From Pseudomonas sp. SORT22 (GTDB taxonomy: Bacteria; Pseudomonadota; Gammaproteobacteria; Pseudomonadales; Pseudomonadaceae), in assembly GCF_018417635.1 (NCBI RefSeq), contig NZ_CP071007.1, forward strand, positions 2,976,501 to 3,040,500: DNA of 64,000 bases. Reading direction: 5' to 3'. Under the pieces are notes generated by a model. That model saw only the letters and a program-made list of their open reading frames with translations. It was not told where the DNA came from and made no database searches. The stretch's first letter is position 1, and each line of letters begins with the position of its first letter. Below, one piece after another: positions 8,383-16,052 of the stretch. The position numbers and the translations under genes were made by a program.

Positions 8383-8685
8383 TTATTCAGATGCGCCTCG
8401 GCAGCTCCCGCAGCGCCATCCTTTATAAAGCTCTGACCTCTCAAGGGCTGTAACCAATTCACGACCGCCTATAGTATTTTGGCAGTTGTTATGTTTTTCA
8501 TTTGGTTTTTTCGTTCCCTCGCATTTTTTTTGCAGGAAGGGGCTTACCACTGCCTGTTGCTTTGACGAAAGCGCTCTAAACCCCTTGTCGACGGCTAGCT
8601 GGGCGTAGCTTTGTACGCTTGGCTTTTCACCTTGTAATGCGTTCTGCGCGATAAGGGCCGAGAAAATCTCTCGCTCGATAGTCAT
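8383..8685 (-). CDS. small cysteine-containing hypothetical protein
   Basis: 100 residues from ATG 8685 with AAAGGA nine bases upstream, in an AT-rich block, which suggests recent acquisition. The N-terminal half is helical (REIFSALIAQNALQG, SYAQLAVDKGFRALSS). The C-terminal half carries four Cys and a His (KKCEG, KHNNCQN, WRCGSC), a possible small zinc site. There is no signal peptide. Its function is unknown; the position between an accessory cassette and integrase debris suggests a phage or island cargo gene. Confidence 0.55.
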   Translation of the reverse strand: MTIEREIFSALIAQNALQGEKPSVQSYAQLAVDKGFRALSSKQQAVVSPFLQKKCEGTKKPNEKHNNCQNTIGGRELVTALERSELYKGWRCGSCRGASE

Positions 8686-9176
8686 TCGTTAATCCTTTAT
8701 TCAACCAACAAGTTTGCTCGTGCTACTTCTTGTTCTGAGCAATGCGAAAGCATACGTTACCATTGGGTGGGGTTTTAATGAACTGGGTTTCCATCCAGCT
8801 ATAGAAGGCAAGGCTTCTCATTCTTCGTCAATAAATGTTGGTTTCTTGGTGTTTAGAGTATTTCAAGAGGCCTTTGTTACAATTTATTTCTTGTTCGCTA
8901 AAAGGGAGAAATTTTAATTTCTGCTTTAATGGGGATAGTGTGGCGAGCGTAATCGCCTGTGTTTCTCGATAGATTTAAGGGTGACGATATTTTTTATGAG
9001 CTTCTATTTTTTATAAGAGATGCACTGTGGTAATAGTAAGGGCCGCTATTTTTCTCTTGCGGGCTGGCAACCAAATTCGCACGAAGGAGCTTGGTCTATA
9101 GCCCGCTGGTCTACGACACTTCTTGTGGGGGCGGGAATGGCCTTGTCCGAACCGCAGCCCCGTATTTACTGGCGCT
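8686..9176. other. AT-rich spacer with prophage debris at its right end
   Basis: The left part holds the upstream region of the small gene ending at 8383. A 67-codon frame at 8714-8917 lacks any ribosome-binding site and is not called. Near 9137-9184 a 15-codon frame (MALSEPQPRIYWRYS) overlaps the dead spanin gene that follows and looks like the end or relic of a preceding lysis gene. Confidence 0.4.
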
Positions 9177-9341
9177 ATTCGTAGGTGCGGACTGCTGATC
9201 TTGCTGGCTCTGGGCGGCTGTGTTGCGCAGGCTCAACCGGAGGCCCGCCTCGTGCGCGTCGAAGTGCCGGTTCAGGTGCCTTGCCACGCGCCAGATGACG
9301 GGGTGCCGACGTGGGCAGTTGCAGGGCTGCGCAAGAACGCC
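9177..9341 (+). pseudogene. relic of a second o-spanin (Rz1-like) gene
   Basis: The frame encodes RRCGLLILLALGGC, a signal with lipobox, then VRVEVPVQVPCHAP and AVAGLRKN, which resembles the N-terminal half of Pseudomonas phage Rz1-like lipoproteins. The place where an ATG is expected reads ATT (9177), and after AGLRKNA the frame runs into unrelated sequence, so the C-terminal half is missing. This is a dead fragment from another lysis cassette, distinct from the intact pair at 2.5-3.1 kb. Confidence 0.6.
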
Positions 9342-9439
9342 AGAGGAGGGGTGATGCTGATACCAATTTTGATACCAATGGGTGCGCTTGGGTGGGTGCT
9401 GATGGGGGATTTCGCCCAATGAAATCAACGCATTGGCAC

Positions 9440-9479
9440 CCGCTAACACCCATGCAGGACTGCATGGTGATGTTAGCGG
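9440..9479. repeat. 40-base near-perfect palindrome beside the integrase relic
   Basis: CCGCTAACA (9440-9448) pairs with TGTTAGCGG (9471-9479), and inside it CCATGCAG (9450-9457) pairs with CTGCATGG (9460-9467). It lies 30 bases beyond the stop of the integrase fragment. There is no T run, so it may be a terminator remnant, a recombinase or att-associated site, or a protein-binding palindrome. Confidence 0.6.
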
Positions 9480-9509
9480 TGGAGATCAAAGGGCTTACCT
9501 ATCAATAGC

Positions 9510-9734
9510 TTATGTGACGTCTTCGCAGCTGCGGACCAATTTCGGACCAATCTGGAGCTTTTCCAGCGCCTGCCAGTCATTGGACGAGTTTATCCAGCGT
9601 GCATACGTCGATAAGAGCATCTGCACGCTATGCCCGAGCTGTTGGGCGATAAATGCGGGGTTGAGGCCAGACATTGAGCATATTGTCGCATAGGTGTGAC
9701 AGCAGTTGTATGGCCGCCGGTAGCCGATCCCCAA
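9510..9734 (-). pseudogene. phage integrase (tyrosine recombinase), C-terminal fragment
   Basis: 74 codons encode the end of a phage-type tyrosine recombinase: HTYATICSMSGLNPAFIAQQ, LGHSVQMLLSTYARWI with the tyrosine region, then LEKLQIGPKLV. The catalytic and N-terminal domains upstream are absent, as the neighbouring sequence on the right does not continue the frame. The arginine that should precede HTYA (RHT) is a Cys (PYNCCHTYA), so even this remnant has lost a catalytic residue. It marks the likely old right boundary of the integrated element. Confidence 0.78.
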
Positions 9735-9835
9735 TTCCTTGAGGATTGGCCGTCATTGGTGGTGCAGATAACCTCATGCCAGTGAAAAATTCGAACTCGT
9801 AGAACGCGGCATGAATCGAGCGGCCTGCCTGAAAA

Positions 9836-10651
9836 TCAGGCTTTTAACAAAGCATCCGCGATTGTTCCGGAAAAAGTCGTCTCTACCGGCCCGCAGAGAA
9901 AGACTGATCCCACGCCGTCCCATTGAACCGTCACGGCTCCACCGTCACATTCAACTTCAACGCAATTGTCTAACAAGCCACGACGAATGCCGTTCACCGC
10001 GGCGCCACAAGCGCAGGAGCCTGAACCCAGCGGTATACCACCCCCGCGCTCCCAAATTCGCAACCGGATGTGCTTTCGGTCAATGACCTGCACGAAATGC
10101 ACGTTCGTCCTGAGCGCAAACAAGGACGTGGTTTCAATTGTCGGCCCAATCGACGCAACCTCAACGGCTGTCAGATCATCGACAAAATAGGTGCAGTGCG
10201 GATTACCCATGCCACAGGCTGTTGGGCTCCCCGGCAGTGGCAACAGCAAAGTATCCATTTCCATAGCCAGAGGAACATCTGACCAGCCCAAAAGCGGCTT
10301 TCCCATGTCTACAGAAACGCCGCCGGTTGAGGTTCGCTTGCACGTTAGCAAGCCACGCTTGGTTCGCAGTATTACTGAAGTCTTTTGGGCGCTACGCATC
10401 AACATATCCGCGGCACCGCGCGTTGCGCTGCCACAAACGTCCAGCGGTGAGCCATCCGCATTCCAGAATTTCAAACGCGCATCTGCGTCATCGCAATCGA
10501 GCATCACCGCAAGTTGATTGAAACCGACTCCTCGGTTCCGATCGCCCATTCGCCGAGCCATATTGCTGGTAACCGGACTGAGTGAATTTCGCGAGTCTAC
10601 GATGACGAAATCATCACCATTGGCGTGCATTTTATGAAAGCTTAACGGCAT
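9836..10651 (-). CDS. DapF-like epimerase/racemase paralogue
   Basis: 271 residues from ATG 10651, where the protein begins MPLSFHKMHANGDDFVIVD, matching the DapF start (MHGLGNDF...); a longer frame exists upstream without support. The first active-site region reads VCGSATRG (Cys present, CGNGAR in DapF). The second, usually ACGSG or ACGTG, reads LGSGSCACGAAV, so by alignment the catalytic Cys is Ser, with a Cys three places later. DapF interconverts LL- and meso-diaminopimelate with two cysteines; relatives include histidine racemases. This copy is not in the usual lysA-dapF-xerC setting, and its substrate is uncertain. It stands alone beside the prophage end. Confidence 0.75.
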   Translation of the reverse strand: MPLSFHKMHANGDDFVIVDSRNSLSPVTSNMARRMGDRNRGVGFNQLAVMLDCDDADARLKFWNADGSPLDVCGSATRGAADMLMRSAQKTSVILRTKRGLLTCKRTSTGGVSVDMGKPLLGWSDVPLAMEMDTLLLPLPGSPTACGMGNPHCTYFVDDLTAVEVASIGPTIETTSLFALRTNVHFVQVIDRKHIRLRIWERGGGIPLGSGSCACGAAVNGIRRGLLDNCVEVECDGGAVTVQWDGVGSVFLCGPVETTFSGTIADALLKA

Positions 10652-10809
10652 AATTTGGCCTGACTTCGAGACGTGTGATGAATTAACGCGTTGAAGCGAT
10701 CTACCCCTATTTGCATTACTATTGCAAGACTCATTAGGCAGATGCGTTTGGCAGGCAGGATAGGTCGTTATGCACGGTGGTGATGAAGCCAAGCCTTGAC
10801 CTGAAGATC

Positions 10810-10837
10810 AAAGGCCGTTGTTTTACCAACGGCCTTT
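10810..10837. terminator. hairpin terminator, probably bidirectional
   Basis: An 11-bp stem AAAGGCCGTTG / CAACGGCCTTT (10810-10820 with 10827-10837) with a 6-base loop lies just past the stop of the minus-strand gene ending at 10847. T-rich tracts occur on both sides. Confidence 0.75.
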
Positions 10838-10846
10838 TCCTTCCTG

Positions 10847-11581
10847 TCAGATTTTCGGTTTTACGTTCTTCGCTTGCTCATCAGACAGTTTCTTGTTTCG
10901 ATCGGCTTCGGCGTTAGCATCACGCGCAGCCAGCTCGTCAAACATCGATTTGACGTCGATGATGGACACTGTGTAGTGAGGCACCATTTCGTCTGGTTGT
11001 TCCGAAGCGCCAACCTGGATGATTTTCCCGCAGGTTGGGCTAAACGATTGCGGCGCCGGAAACGACACACCGGGAATGTTGCTGCTGGCGCTGCGCACGC
11101 CCTTGCATGGACCCTCTGAGCTGGGGCCAAAGTACTGTTTCCCGTCGCGGTCGTACTGCCAGACAAGGCCGAGCGACATCATCTGGGTAATGTTCGACGG
11201 TTTACCGAACTTTTCAGTCAAGGCAGCTTTAAGTGCCTCTGTCTTGATGCGCGACCCGTCTTCGAAGCGTTGAACACGCGCAATGAACCACACTTTCCCA
11301 GCATCATTCTGAAGCGCTGCAAACTCGTCAGAAGGCCCCCCCGGATTGCTGAGGCCGGTTCCTTTGAGTCGGTCTGCTGTAACTGCTGTAACGCCGGCTT
11401 CCTTGCCGTCACGCAGCATCAATGGCGAAAGCTTGAAGTTTGGGTTTGCCTCTGCAATGGCTTCTTTGGCGACAGCCAACGAGGATCCAAGGGCGACGCC
11501 GGAAATGTCATCTGCGGCCAGAACAGCCGTGCAGGTTAACGTGGCGAGAAGGGCGGCGATGCCCGAACGTTGAAAACGCAT
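10847..11581 (-). CDS. exported hypothetical protein
   Basis: 244 residues with a Sec signal peptide (GIAALLATLTCTAVLA, cleavage predicted after AxA near residue 23). The mature part begins DISGVALGSSLAVAKEAI, like periplasmic proteins that start with a GV.LG.s..dV motif. Two cysteines (GPCKG and SPTCGK) may form a disulfide. The C-terminus is highly charged and helical (DANAEADRNKKLSDEQAKN). It is preceded by its own untranslated region and followed by a terminator, so it is monocistronic. I do not recognise a named family. Confidence 0.8.
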   Translation of the reverse strand: MRFQRSGIAALLATLTCTAVLAADDISGVALGSSLAVAKEAIAEANPNFKLSPLMLRDGKEAGVTAVTADRLKGTGLSNPGGPSDEFAALQNDAGKVWFIARVQRFEDGSRIKTEALKAALTEKFGKPSNITQMMSLGLVWQYDRDGKQYFGPSSEGPCKGVRSASSNIPGVSFPAPQSFSPTCGKIIQVGASEQPDEMVPHYTVSIIDVKSMFDELAARDANAEADRNKKLSDEQAKNVKPKI

Positions 11582-11842
11582 GAGAAATAGTCCTTATCAA
11601 AAATCAGCATACCTGCAAGGTATGCATGCTGCTCCTGTTGCGCAGTGCGGCGTGGCCGCGCCGAATATTAACATCAACCTGCCGTAACAGTGTCAATGCT
11701 GGCGCGCATGCAGGGGGCAAGACATCGGCTTCGATGCGAATCTGGTGAAGGCGATTCGGGCGAATCGATCTGGCGGGATAAATCCGAAATTCAAAGCACG
11801 CCAGGGCGGGGCCAGGAACAGGAATAAAGGCAAAGGGTGAGG

Positions 11843-12076
11843 CTAGCGTTGGTCACCGCGCACAGTGACCCTGATGCCCGTGGCCACAATCTCGTACTCC
11901 GTCTCGGAAATCTTCTTCACCTCACCGCCGAATTGCATCTCGAAATGCTTGCGGCCCTCATGGCGAACCATGCCGTGAGATGAGCGTTCAACGGTCTCGT
12001 CCTGATAAATGTTGATCACGTACTGCACGTTGTCCGTGCCGACACCCATGAGCTTTCCAACATATTTATCGGCCAT
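11843..12076 (-). CDS. small hypothetical protein
   Basis: 77 residues from ATG 12076 with AAGGAG eight bases upstream; longer upstream starts lack such a site. It begins MADKYVGKLMGVGTDNVQ and is composed mainly of alternating beta-type residues (FEMQFGGEVKKI, YEIVATGIRVTVRG), suggesting a small beta-barrel or sandwich. No signal peptide. Divergent from the gene at 12222, with which it may share a control region. Function unknown. Confidence 0.65.
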   Translation of the reverse strand: MADKYVGKLMGVGTDNVQYVINIYQDETVERSSHGMVRHEGRKHFEMQFGGEVKKISETEYEIVATGIRVTVRGDQR

Positions 12077-12221
12077 GTCCGAACTCCTTGCGTGAAGCCT
12101 CAAGGTAGCGGGTACTAGCAGATCTATCCACTGCCTTGAACGGTGCGGGTCACCCTGCTGGTGTTTTGTGGCCTGGGCAGTGCTAGGCTTTGGGCGAACC
12201 ACACCATCCAGGGAACAGGAA

Positions 12222-12428
12222 ATGAGCTTCGACTGGCACGCAGGGCCGATTACCCGCAGCACGCCGCTGGACAAGAATTATCGCAATACCCAGGAGGTCC
12301 GGCGGTTTCTGATTGGCCAGTGCGGGGCGTCATTCAAGTTCGACCGACCCTTCATGGCCTGGGTTAAAACGGCGGAACCCCTGACGATGGGCGACGTGGC
12401 GGATGAGTGGATGCGGACTCACCGTTGA
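12222..12428 (+). CDS. small DUF6434-like protein
   Basis: 68 residues from ATG 12222, preceded by AGGAA. The sequence (MSFDWHAGPITRSTPLDKNY, RRFLIGQCG, FKFDRPFMAWVK, then MGDVADEW) matches my memory of the small DUF6434/SAP-associated proteins found in many bacteria, which are about this length. Its role is unknown. Its last 65 bases overlap the end of the convergent gene 12364-12795. Confidence 0.7.
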   Translation: MSFDWHAGPITRSTPLDKNYRNTQEVRRFLIGQCGASFKFDRPFMAWVKTAEPLTMGDVADEWMRTHR

Positions 12429-12795
12429 TCTGATGCTGGCGTTTGCCGATACGGGCCACGGTATGGACAATGGCGCGGCGCATCAACTCACACTCGTCGT
12501 CCGAGTCGATATCCGAGCCTTCAGTCCAGTCGTCGGGGCTCTTTCCGTAAAGGTCCCTGGGCATCGCGCAGAGAAATGCGCAATCGATGTGAATACCTAG
12601 CTGCACCGCCAGGCGCAGGGCGTCGCCATCATCCAGTAGCGGGTTCCACAGCACGTGCCGTGTGTCGACGCGCAGCAGAAAACCCGCTTCACCGTCCCTC
12701 GGGTGCCCCGTATGGCCTTGCCATGCATCCGTCCATTCGATGAGTTCATAGCCGGCAGCCTTGGCTGCCAGTTCCAGTAATTCCCGGTCAGTCAT
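12364..12795 (-). CDS. phage-type small hypothetical protein
   Basis: 143 residues beginning MTDRELLELAAKAAGYELIE. The central segment VLWNPLLDDGDALRLAVQLG is a motif I associate with many small phage and island proteins of Pseudomonas. The acidic DIDSDDECELMRRAIVHT segment is followed by a disordered Ser/Pro-rich tail that lies in the overlap with the convergent gene, so the original stop may have been nearer to residue 120. A GCCCGGC/GCCGGGC hairpin (12817-12833) lies in its 5' leader. Function unknown. Confidence 0.65.
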   Translation of the reverse strand: MTDRELLELAAKAAGYELIEWTDAWQGHTGHPRDGEAGFLLRVDTRHVLWNPLLDDGDALRLAVQLGIHIDCAFLCAMPRDLYGKSPDDWTEGSDIDSDDECELMRRAIVHTVARIGKRQHQINGESASTHPPRRPSSGVPPF

Positions 12796-12937
12796 GCCGT
12801 ATACCCATCTTCAAGTGCCCGGCTTAGCCGGGCTATCCGTATTTTCGCGTCCCTGCGTTTACGCATGACGAAGCGCCTCATCATAACGGCCTTCACAGGT
12901 CATTTCCAAAAGGGCGGGACGCTGGCGAAGGGGAAAC

Positions 12938-14185
12938 CTACACCTCCATTTCCAGTGCCATGAGCTCCTGTATGGTCTGTCGGCGCCTGATCATCCGCAA
13001 GGCACCGTCTTCGATCAGCAACTCAGGTAGCAACGGCCGGCTGTTGTAATTCGAAGACATGGATGCACCGTAGGCGCCTGTGTCGTGGATCACCAGAAGA
13101 TCACCGACTTGAGCCTGTGGCAGGTGCTGAGGGGCCAGCGCCAGTTCGTCCTGGGTAAACACATCACCTGACTCACACAGCGGCCCGGCCACCAGGCTGG
13201 GCTGCAGCGGGCGATCTACCGGCATCCCCTGGGCGTCGAGCAGGGTCATGCGGTGATAGGCGCCGTACAGCGCCGGGCGCATCAAGTCGTTGAAGCCGGC
13301 ATCGACCAGGATGAAGAGATTACGGCCCACCTGTTTCACTGCACGGACTTCGGTCACCAGGCAGCCCGCTTGCGCCACCAGAAACCGCCCCGGCTCGATC
13401 TCCATGCGCACCCCATGACCGAGTATTGCCTCGATCTCCAGCCGGGCCGCTGCCCAGGTGCGGGCGTAACACTCAAGGTCGACCGGCTTGTCGCCGCGTT
13501 GGTAGGGCGTGGACAGCCCTCCACCGATCGAAAAGGCTTCGATGTCCATACCCAACCGGCCAACCAGATCGACCATCGAGCGGGCAACCTGCTGCAGATG
13601 CTGGTAGTCCACGCCCGAGCCGATATGCATGTGCACGCCTACCAGGTGCAGGCCATGGGACCTCACGCAGTCGAGCGCTTCGAGCAATTGCGCGTGCCAG
13701 ATGCCGTGCTTGCTGTGCTCACCGCCAGTGTTGGTCTTGCGACTGTGACCGTGGCCGAACCCCGGGTTGATCCGGATCCACACGCGGTGCCCGGGGGAGT
13801 GCTGGCCCAGTTGGCGAAGCATGTCGATCGAGCCGGCATTCACTTCGATCTTCGATTCGATGACCCGCGCCAGGGTGGGCTGATCCAGCACGTCGCAGGT
13901 CAGTACCACCCCGGCAGGATCTCCCGCCACCGACGCACCCGCCGCGAAGGCCCGTTCCATTTCACCCAGCGATACGGCGTCGAGCACCAGGCCGCGCTGG
14001 CGCATCAGGCGCAGAATATGCAGGTTCGGATTGGCTTTCTGCGCGTAGCGGACCGTGTCGAAGCCTTGCAGTTGCTCGATCCGCTCACCGATGGTGTTGG
14101 CATCGTAGATCCACAGTGGCGAACCGTGGCGGCGCACGGCGTCGGCCAGTAATGTTAAGGGAGCGGTCATGATGGCGTTACTCAT
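12938..14185 (-). CDS. lysA: diaminopimelate decarboxylase, LysR-linked copy
   Basis: 415 residues, full length for the PLP-dependent alanine-racemase-fold decarboxylases. Visible features are the PLP lysine region VRYAQKANPN near residue 48, HMHIGSG near 200, the phosphate-binding SIGGGLSTPYQ near 230, EIEPGRFLV near 285 and the cross-subunit PLCESGDVF near 350. It converts meso-diaminopimelate to lysine. It is transcribed divergently from a LysR regulator that closely resembles E. coli LysR, the same arrangement as E. coli lysA/lysR. Because pseudomonads usually have another lysA beside dapF, this is probably a second, regulated copy. The start at 14185 has only a weak ribosome-binding site; ATG 14170 is an alternative. 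Confidence 0.88.
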   Translation of the reverse strand: MSNAIMTAPLTLLADAVRRHGSPLWIYDANTIGERIEQLQGFDTVRYAQKANPNLHILRLMRQRGLVLDAVSLGEMERAFAAGASVAGDPAGVVLTCDVLDQPTLARVIESKIEVNAGSIDMLRQLGQHSPGHRVWIRINPGFGHGHSRKTNTGGEHSKHGIWHAQLLEALDCVRSHGLHLVGVHMHIGSGVDYQHLQQVARSMVDLVGRLGMDIEAFSIGGGLSTPYQRGDKPVDLECYARTWAAARLEIEAILGHGVRMEIEPGRFLVAQAGCLVTEVRAVKQVGRNLFILVDAGFNDLMRPALYGAYHRMTLLDAQGMPVDRPLQPSLVAGPLCESGDVFTQDELALAPQHLPQAQVGDLLVIHDTGAYGASMSSNYNSRPLLPELLIEDGALRMIRRRQTIQELMALEMEV

Positions 14186-14250
14186 AGGCAGGGAAGCCCC
14201 GAGGATGAGTCATTCAGGTGATCCAGAAAAATAGCTAGTTTTCTCAAGGC

Positions 14251-14271
14251 TATTCATATCTGATATGTCAA
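14251..14271. promoter_or_regulatory. candidate LysR operator between lysA and lysR
   Basis: The perfect dyad CATATC-T-GATATG (14255-14267) lies in the 96-108-base divergent intergenic region, the usual place for a LysR-family recognition site. No other palindrome there is as good. Binding by the adjacent LysR is inference. Confidence 0.5.
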
Positions 14272-14293
14272 TCACCTCCCGTTGAGTGTTGTC

Positions 14294-15208
14294 GTGAAGC
14301 TGACCGTTCGCCATATCGAAGTCTTTCGCGCCATCATGAACGCGGGCAGCGTTACCGGTGCGGCTCGCCTGCTGTTTACCTCGCAGCCGACCGTCAGCCG
14401 GGAACTGGCGCGCCTGGAGCACCTTAGCGGTTTGCGCCTGTTCGAGCGTGAAGGTGGGCGCCTGGTGGCGACGGCCCAGGCGCTGCTGCTGATAGAGGAG
14501 GTCGAGCGTGCCTATGTCGGGCTTGAGCGTATCGATCGCTTTGCTCAGGCCATACGCAACTTCGAGCAGGGCCGATTGGCCATCACCTGCCTGCCGCTGT
14601 TCTCCCAGACCTTGCTGCCCAAGGCCTGCCAGCGATTCCACCAGCAGCACCGCGGCGTCAGCGTGAGCATCACGGCGCAAGAATCGCCGTTACTGGAAGA
14701 GTCGCTGGTCGCCCAGCAACACGATCTCGGCCTGACCGAAGTCGAGCAGATTCCGCGAGGTGCCTACGGGGAGTTGATTTTCAGTGCCAGCATGGTCTGC
14801 GTATTGCCCGACCAGCATCCGTTACTGGCGAAGTCCGTACTTGCGCTGAGCGATTTTCATGAGGTGGACTTTATCAACCTGGCAAGTCTGGATACCTACC
14901 GGCAGCAGTTGGACCAGCATTTCAGAGCGATTGCAGTCAATCGGCGCACGGTCATCGAGACCACCAGTGCTGCATCGGTGTGCGCCATGGTCAGGCAAGG
15001 CCTGGGGGTGGCGATCATCAACCCGTTGAGTGGGCTGGAGGCGGCGCAAAGTGGGCTGCCGATTCGCCGCCTGAGTGTTTCTGTGCCGTATAAGGTGATG
15101 TTGATACGCCCGGATTATCGGCCGGCCTCAACCGTGGTGGAGCGATTTTGCGAGGTACTGAGGCTGCAGGCGCAGGACATGGCTGCAGTATTGGCAAGGG
15201 GCTTCTGA
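14294..15208 (+). CDS. lysR: LysR-family activator of lysA
   Basis: 304 residues from GTG 14294 (a TTG at 14282 is also in frame; neither has a strong ribosome-binding site). The helix-turn-helix is TVRHIEVFRAIMNAGSVTGA to QPTVSRELARLE (residues 4-50). The effector domain carries LAITCLPLFSQTLLPK, ESPLLEESLVAQQHDLGLTE and SAASVCAMVRQGLGVAIINP, which follow E. coli LysR closely rather than the family at large. It should activate lysA when diaminopimelate is high or lysine low and repress itself. Only the divergent lysA is adjacent. Confidence 0.87.
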   Translation: MKLTVRHIEVFRAIMNAGSVTGAARLLFTSQPTVSRELARLEHLSGLRLFEREGGRLVATAQALLLIEEVERAYVGLERIDRFAQAIRNFEQGRLAITCLPLFSQTLLPKACQRFHQQHRGVSVSITAQESPLLEESLVAQQHDLGLTEVEQIPRGAYGELIFSASMVCVLPDQHPLLAKSVLALSDFHEVDFINLASLDTYRQQLDQHFRAIAVNRRTVIETTSAASVCAMVRQGLGVAIINPLSGLEAAQSGLPIRRLSVSVPYKVMLIRPDYRPASTVVERFCEVLRLQAQDMAAVLARGF

Positions 15209-15300
15209 CACGACGCCAGGGCGCTGCCACTCTGCCGTGAGTATCAGCCTTTCAGAATCGTCTGATACAGGCCGGGCCTGGGCCACGCCATCATCGGCGG

Positions 15301-16032
15301 ATGAAATTCGAACGCAGCGTCTCGCCAGTACCCCGCAGGTTTATCGCCTCAATTGGTTTCCTCCTGGCCTTGGCCTGCGCCTGCGCACGGGCCGACATTA
15401 CCTTCGACGGCTTTACCCGGTTCGTTTTCGAGGGCACGCAGAAGCAGTTGCCGCTGATTATCGTCAATCAGGGCAATGAGCCGGCGCTGGTGCAGGTCAA
15501 GCTCGGCTGGGGCGACAAGCAGGACAGCCGCGAGTTGCCCATGGCGGTGTCGAAACCCTTGTTGCTGATACCCGCCAACAGCAAGGCATCGATCGACATT
15601 CTCTATCAAGGGCAGGGCCTGCCTGATGACCGCGAGTCGTTGCTGATGCTGAAAGTGCTGCAGATTCCGAAAAAGACTGCCGACAGCAACGCCATGGCGA
15701 TTGCCCTGCAGCACAACCTCAAGCTGTTCTATCGGCCACGATTGCCTGGCTCGGTCAAGGAGGCTGTGGAGCAGCTGCGCTGGTCTGCAAGCGCAGCCGG
15801 CAGCTATGAAGCGCGCAACGATTCGCCCTATTACCTGACCCTGACCGAAGTCGGTTTGCTTGACCATTCAGGCGCCGCCTGCGGCAAGGTCATTGATCAT
15901 CTGATGATTGCCCCGTTTTCGACCTATTCATTGCCCGTAAGCGACTGCGACCGGCGCGTCGACCAGGTGGCCTACGCCTATATCAGCGACGCCGGGCTGG
16001 CCCATGCGCGTCGCAGCGAGCTGCAGTTGTGA
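15301..16032 (+). CDS. periplasmic pilus-assembly chaperone
   Basis: 243 residues with a signal peptide (FIASIGFLLALACACARA). The PapD-like N-terminal domain shows FEGTQKQLPLIIVNQGNEPA (beta strand with the conserved NxG-type turn), SKPLLLIPANSKASIDIL and the characteristic RESLLMLKVLQIP (usual DRESLFWLNV.EIP) near residue 110. The second domain has YEARNDSPYYLTLTEV. It would cap fimbrial subunits by donor-strand complementation in the periplasm. The next gene, 20 bases on, encodes a subunit. No usher gene occurs nearby, so the pair is either an orphan or works with an usher elsewhere. Confidence 0.85.
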   Translation: MKFERSVSPVPRRFIASIGFLLALACACARADITFDGFTRFVFEGTQKQLPLIIVNQGNEPALVQVKLGWGDKQDSRELPMAVSKPLLLIPANSKASIDILYQGQGLPDDRESLLMLKVLQIPKKTADSNAMAIALQHNLKLFYRPRLPGSVKEAVEQLRWSASAAGSYEARNDSPYYLTLTEVGLLDHSGAACGKVIDHLMIAPFSTYSLPVSDCDRRVDQVAYAYISDAGLAHARRSELQL

Positions 16033-16052
16033 TTATTCCGGAAGGCGTTGCC

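Noticed and set aside
8714..8917. 67-codon frame with a hydrophobic N-terminus in the AT-rich islet
   Set aside because: TTG start without ribosome-binding site, and AT-rich DNA gives hydrophobic frames by chance.
9354..9836. Search for a tRNA serving as prophage attachment site
   Set aside because: No cloverleaf or TTCGAATC-type T-arm was found near the integrase relic or elsewhere in the window.
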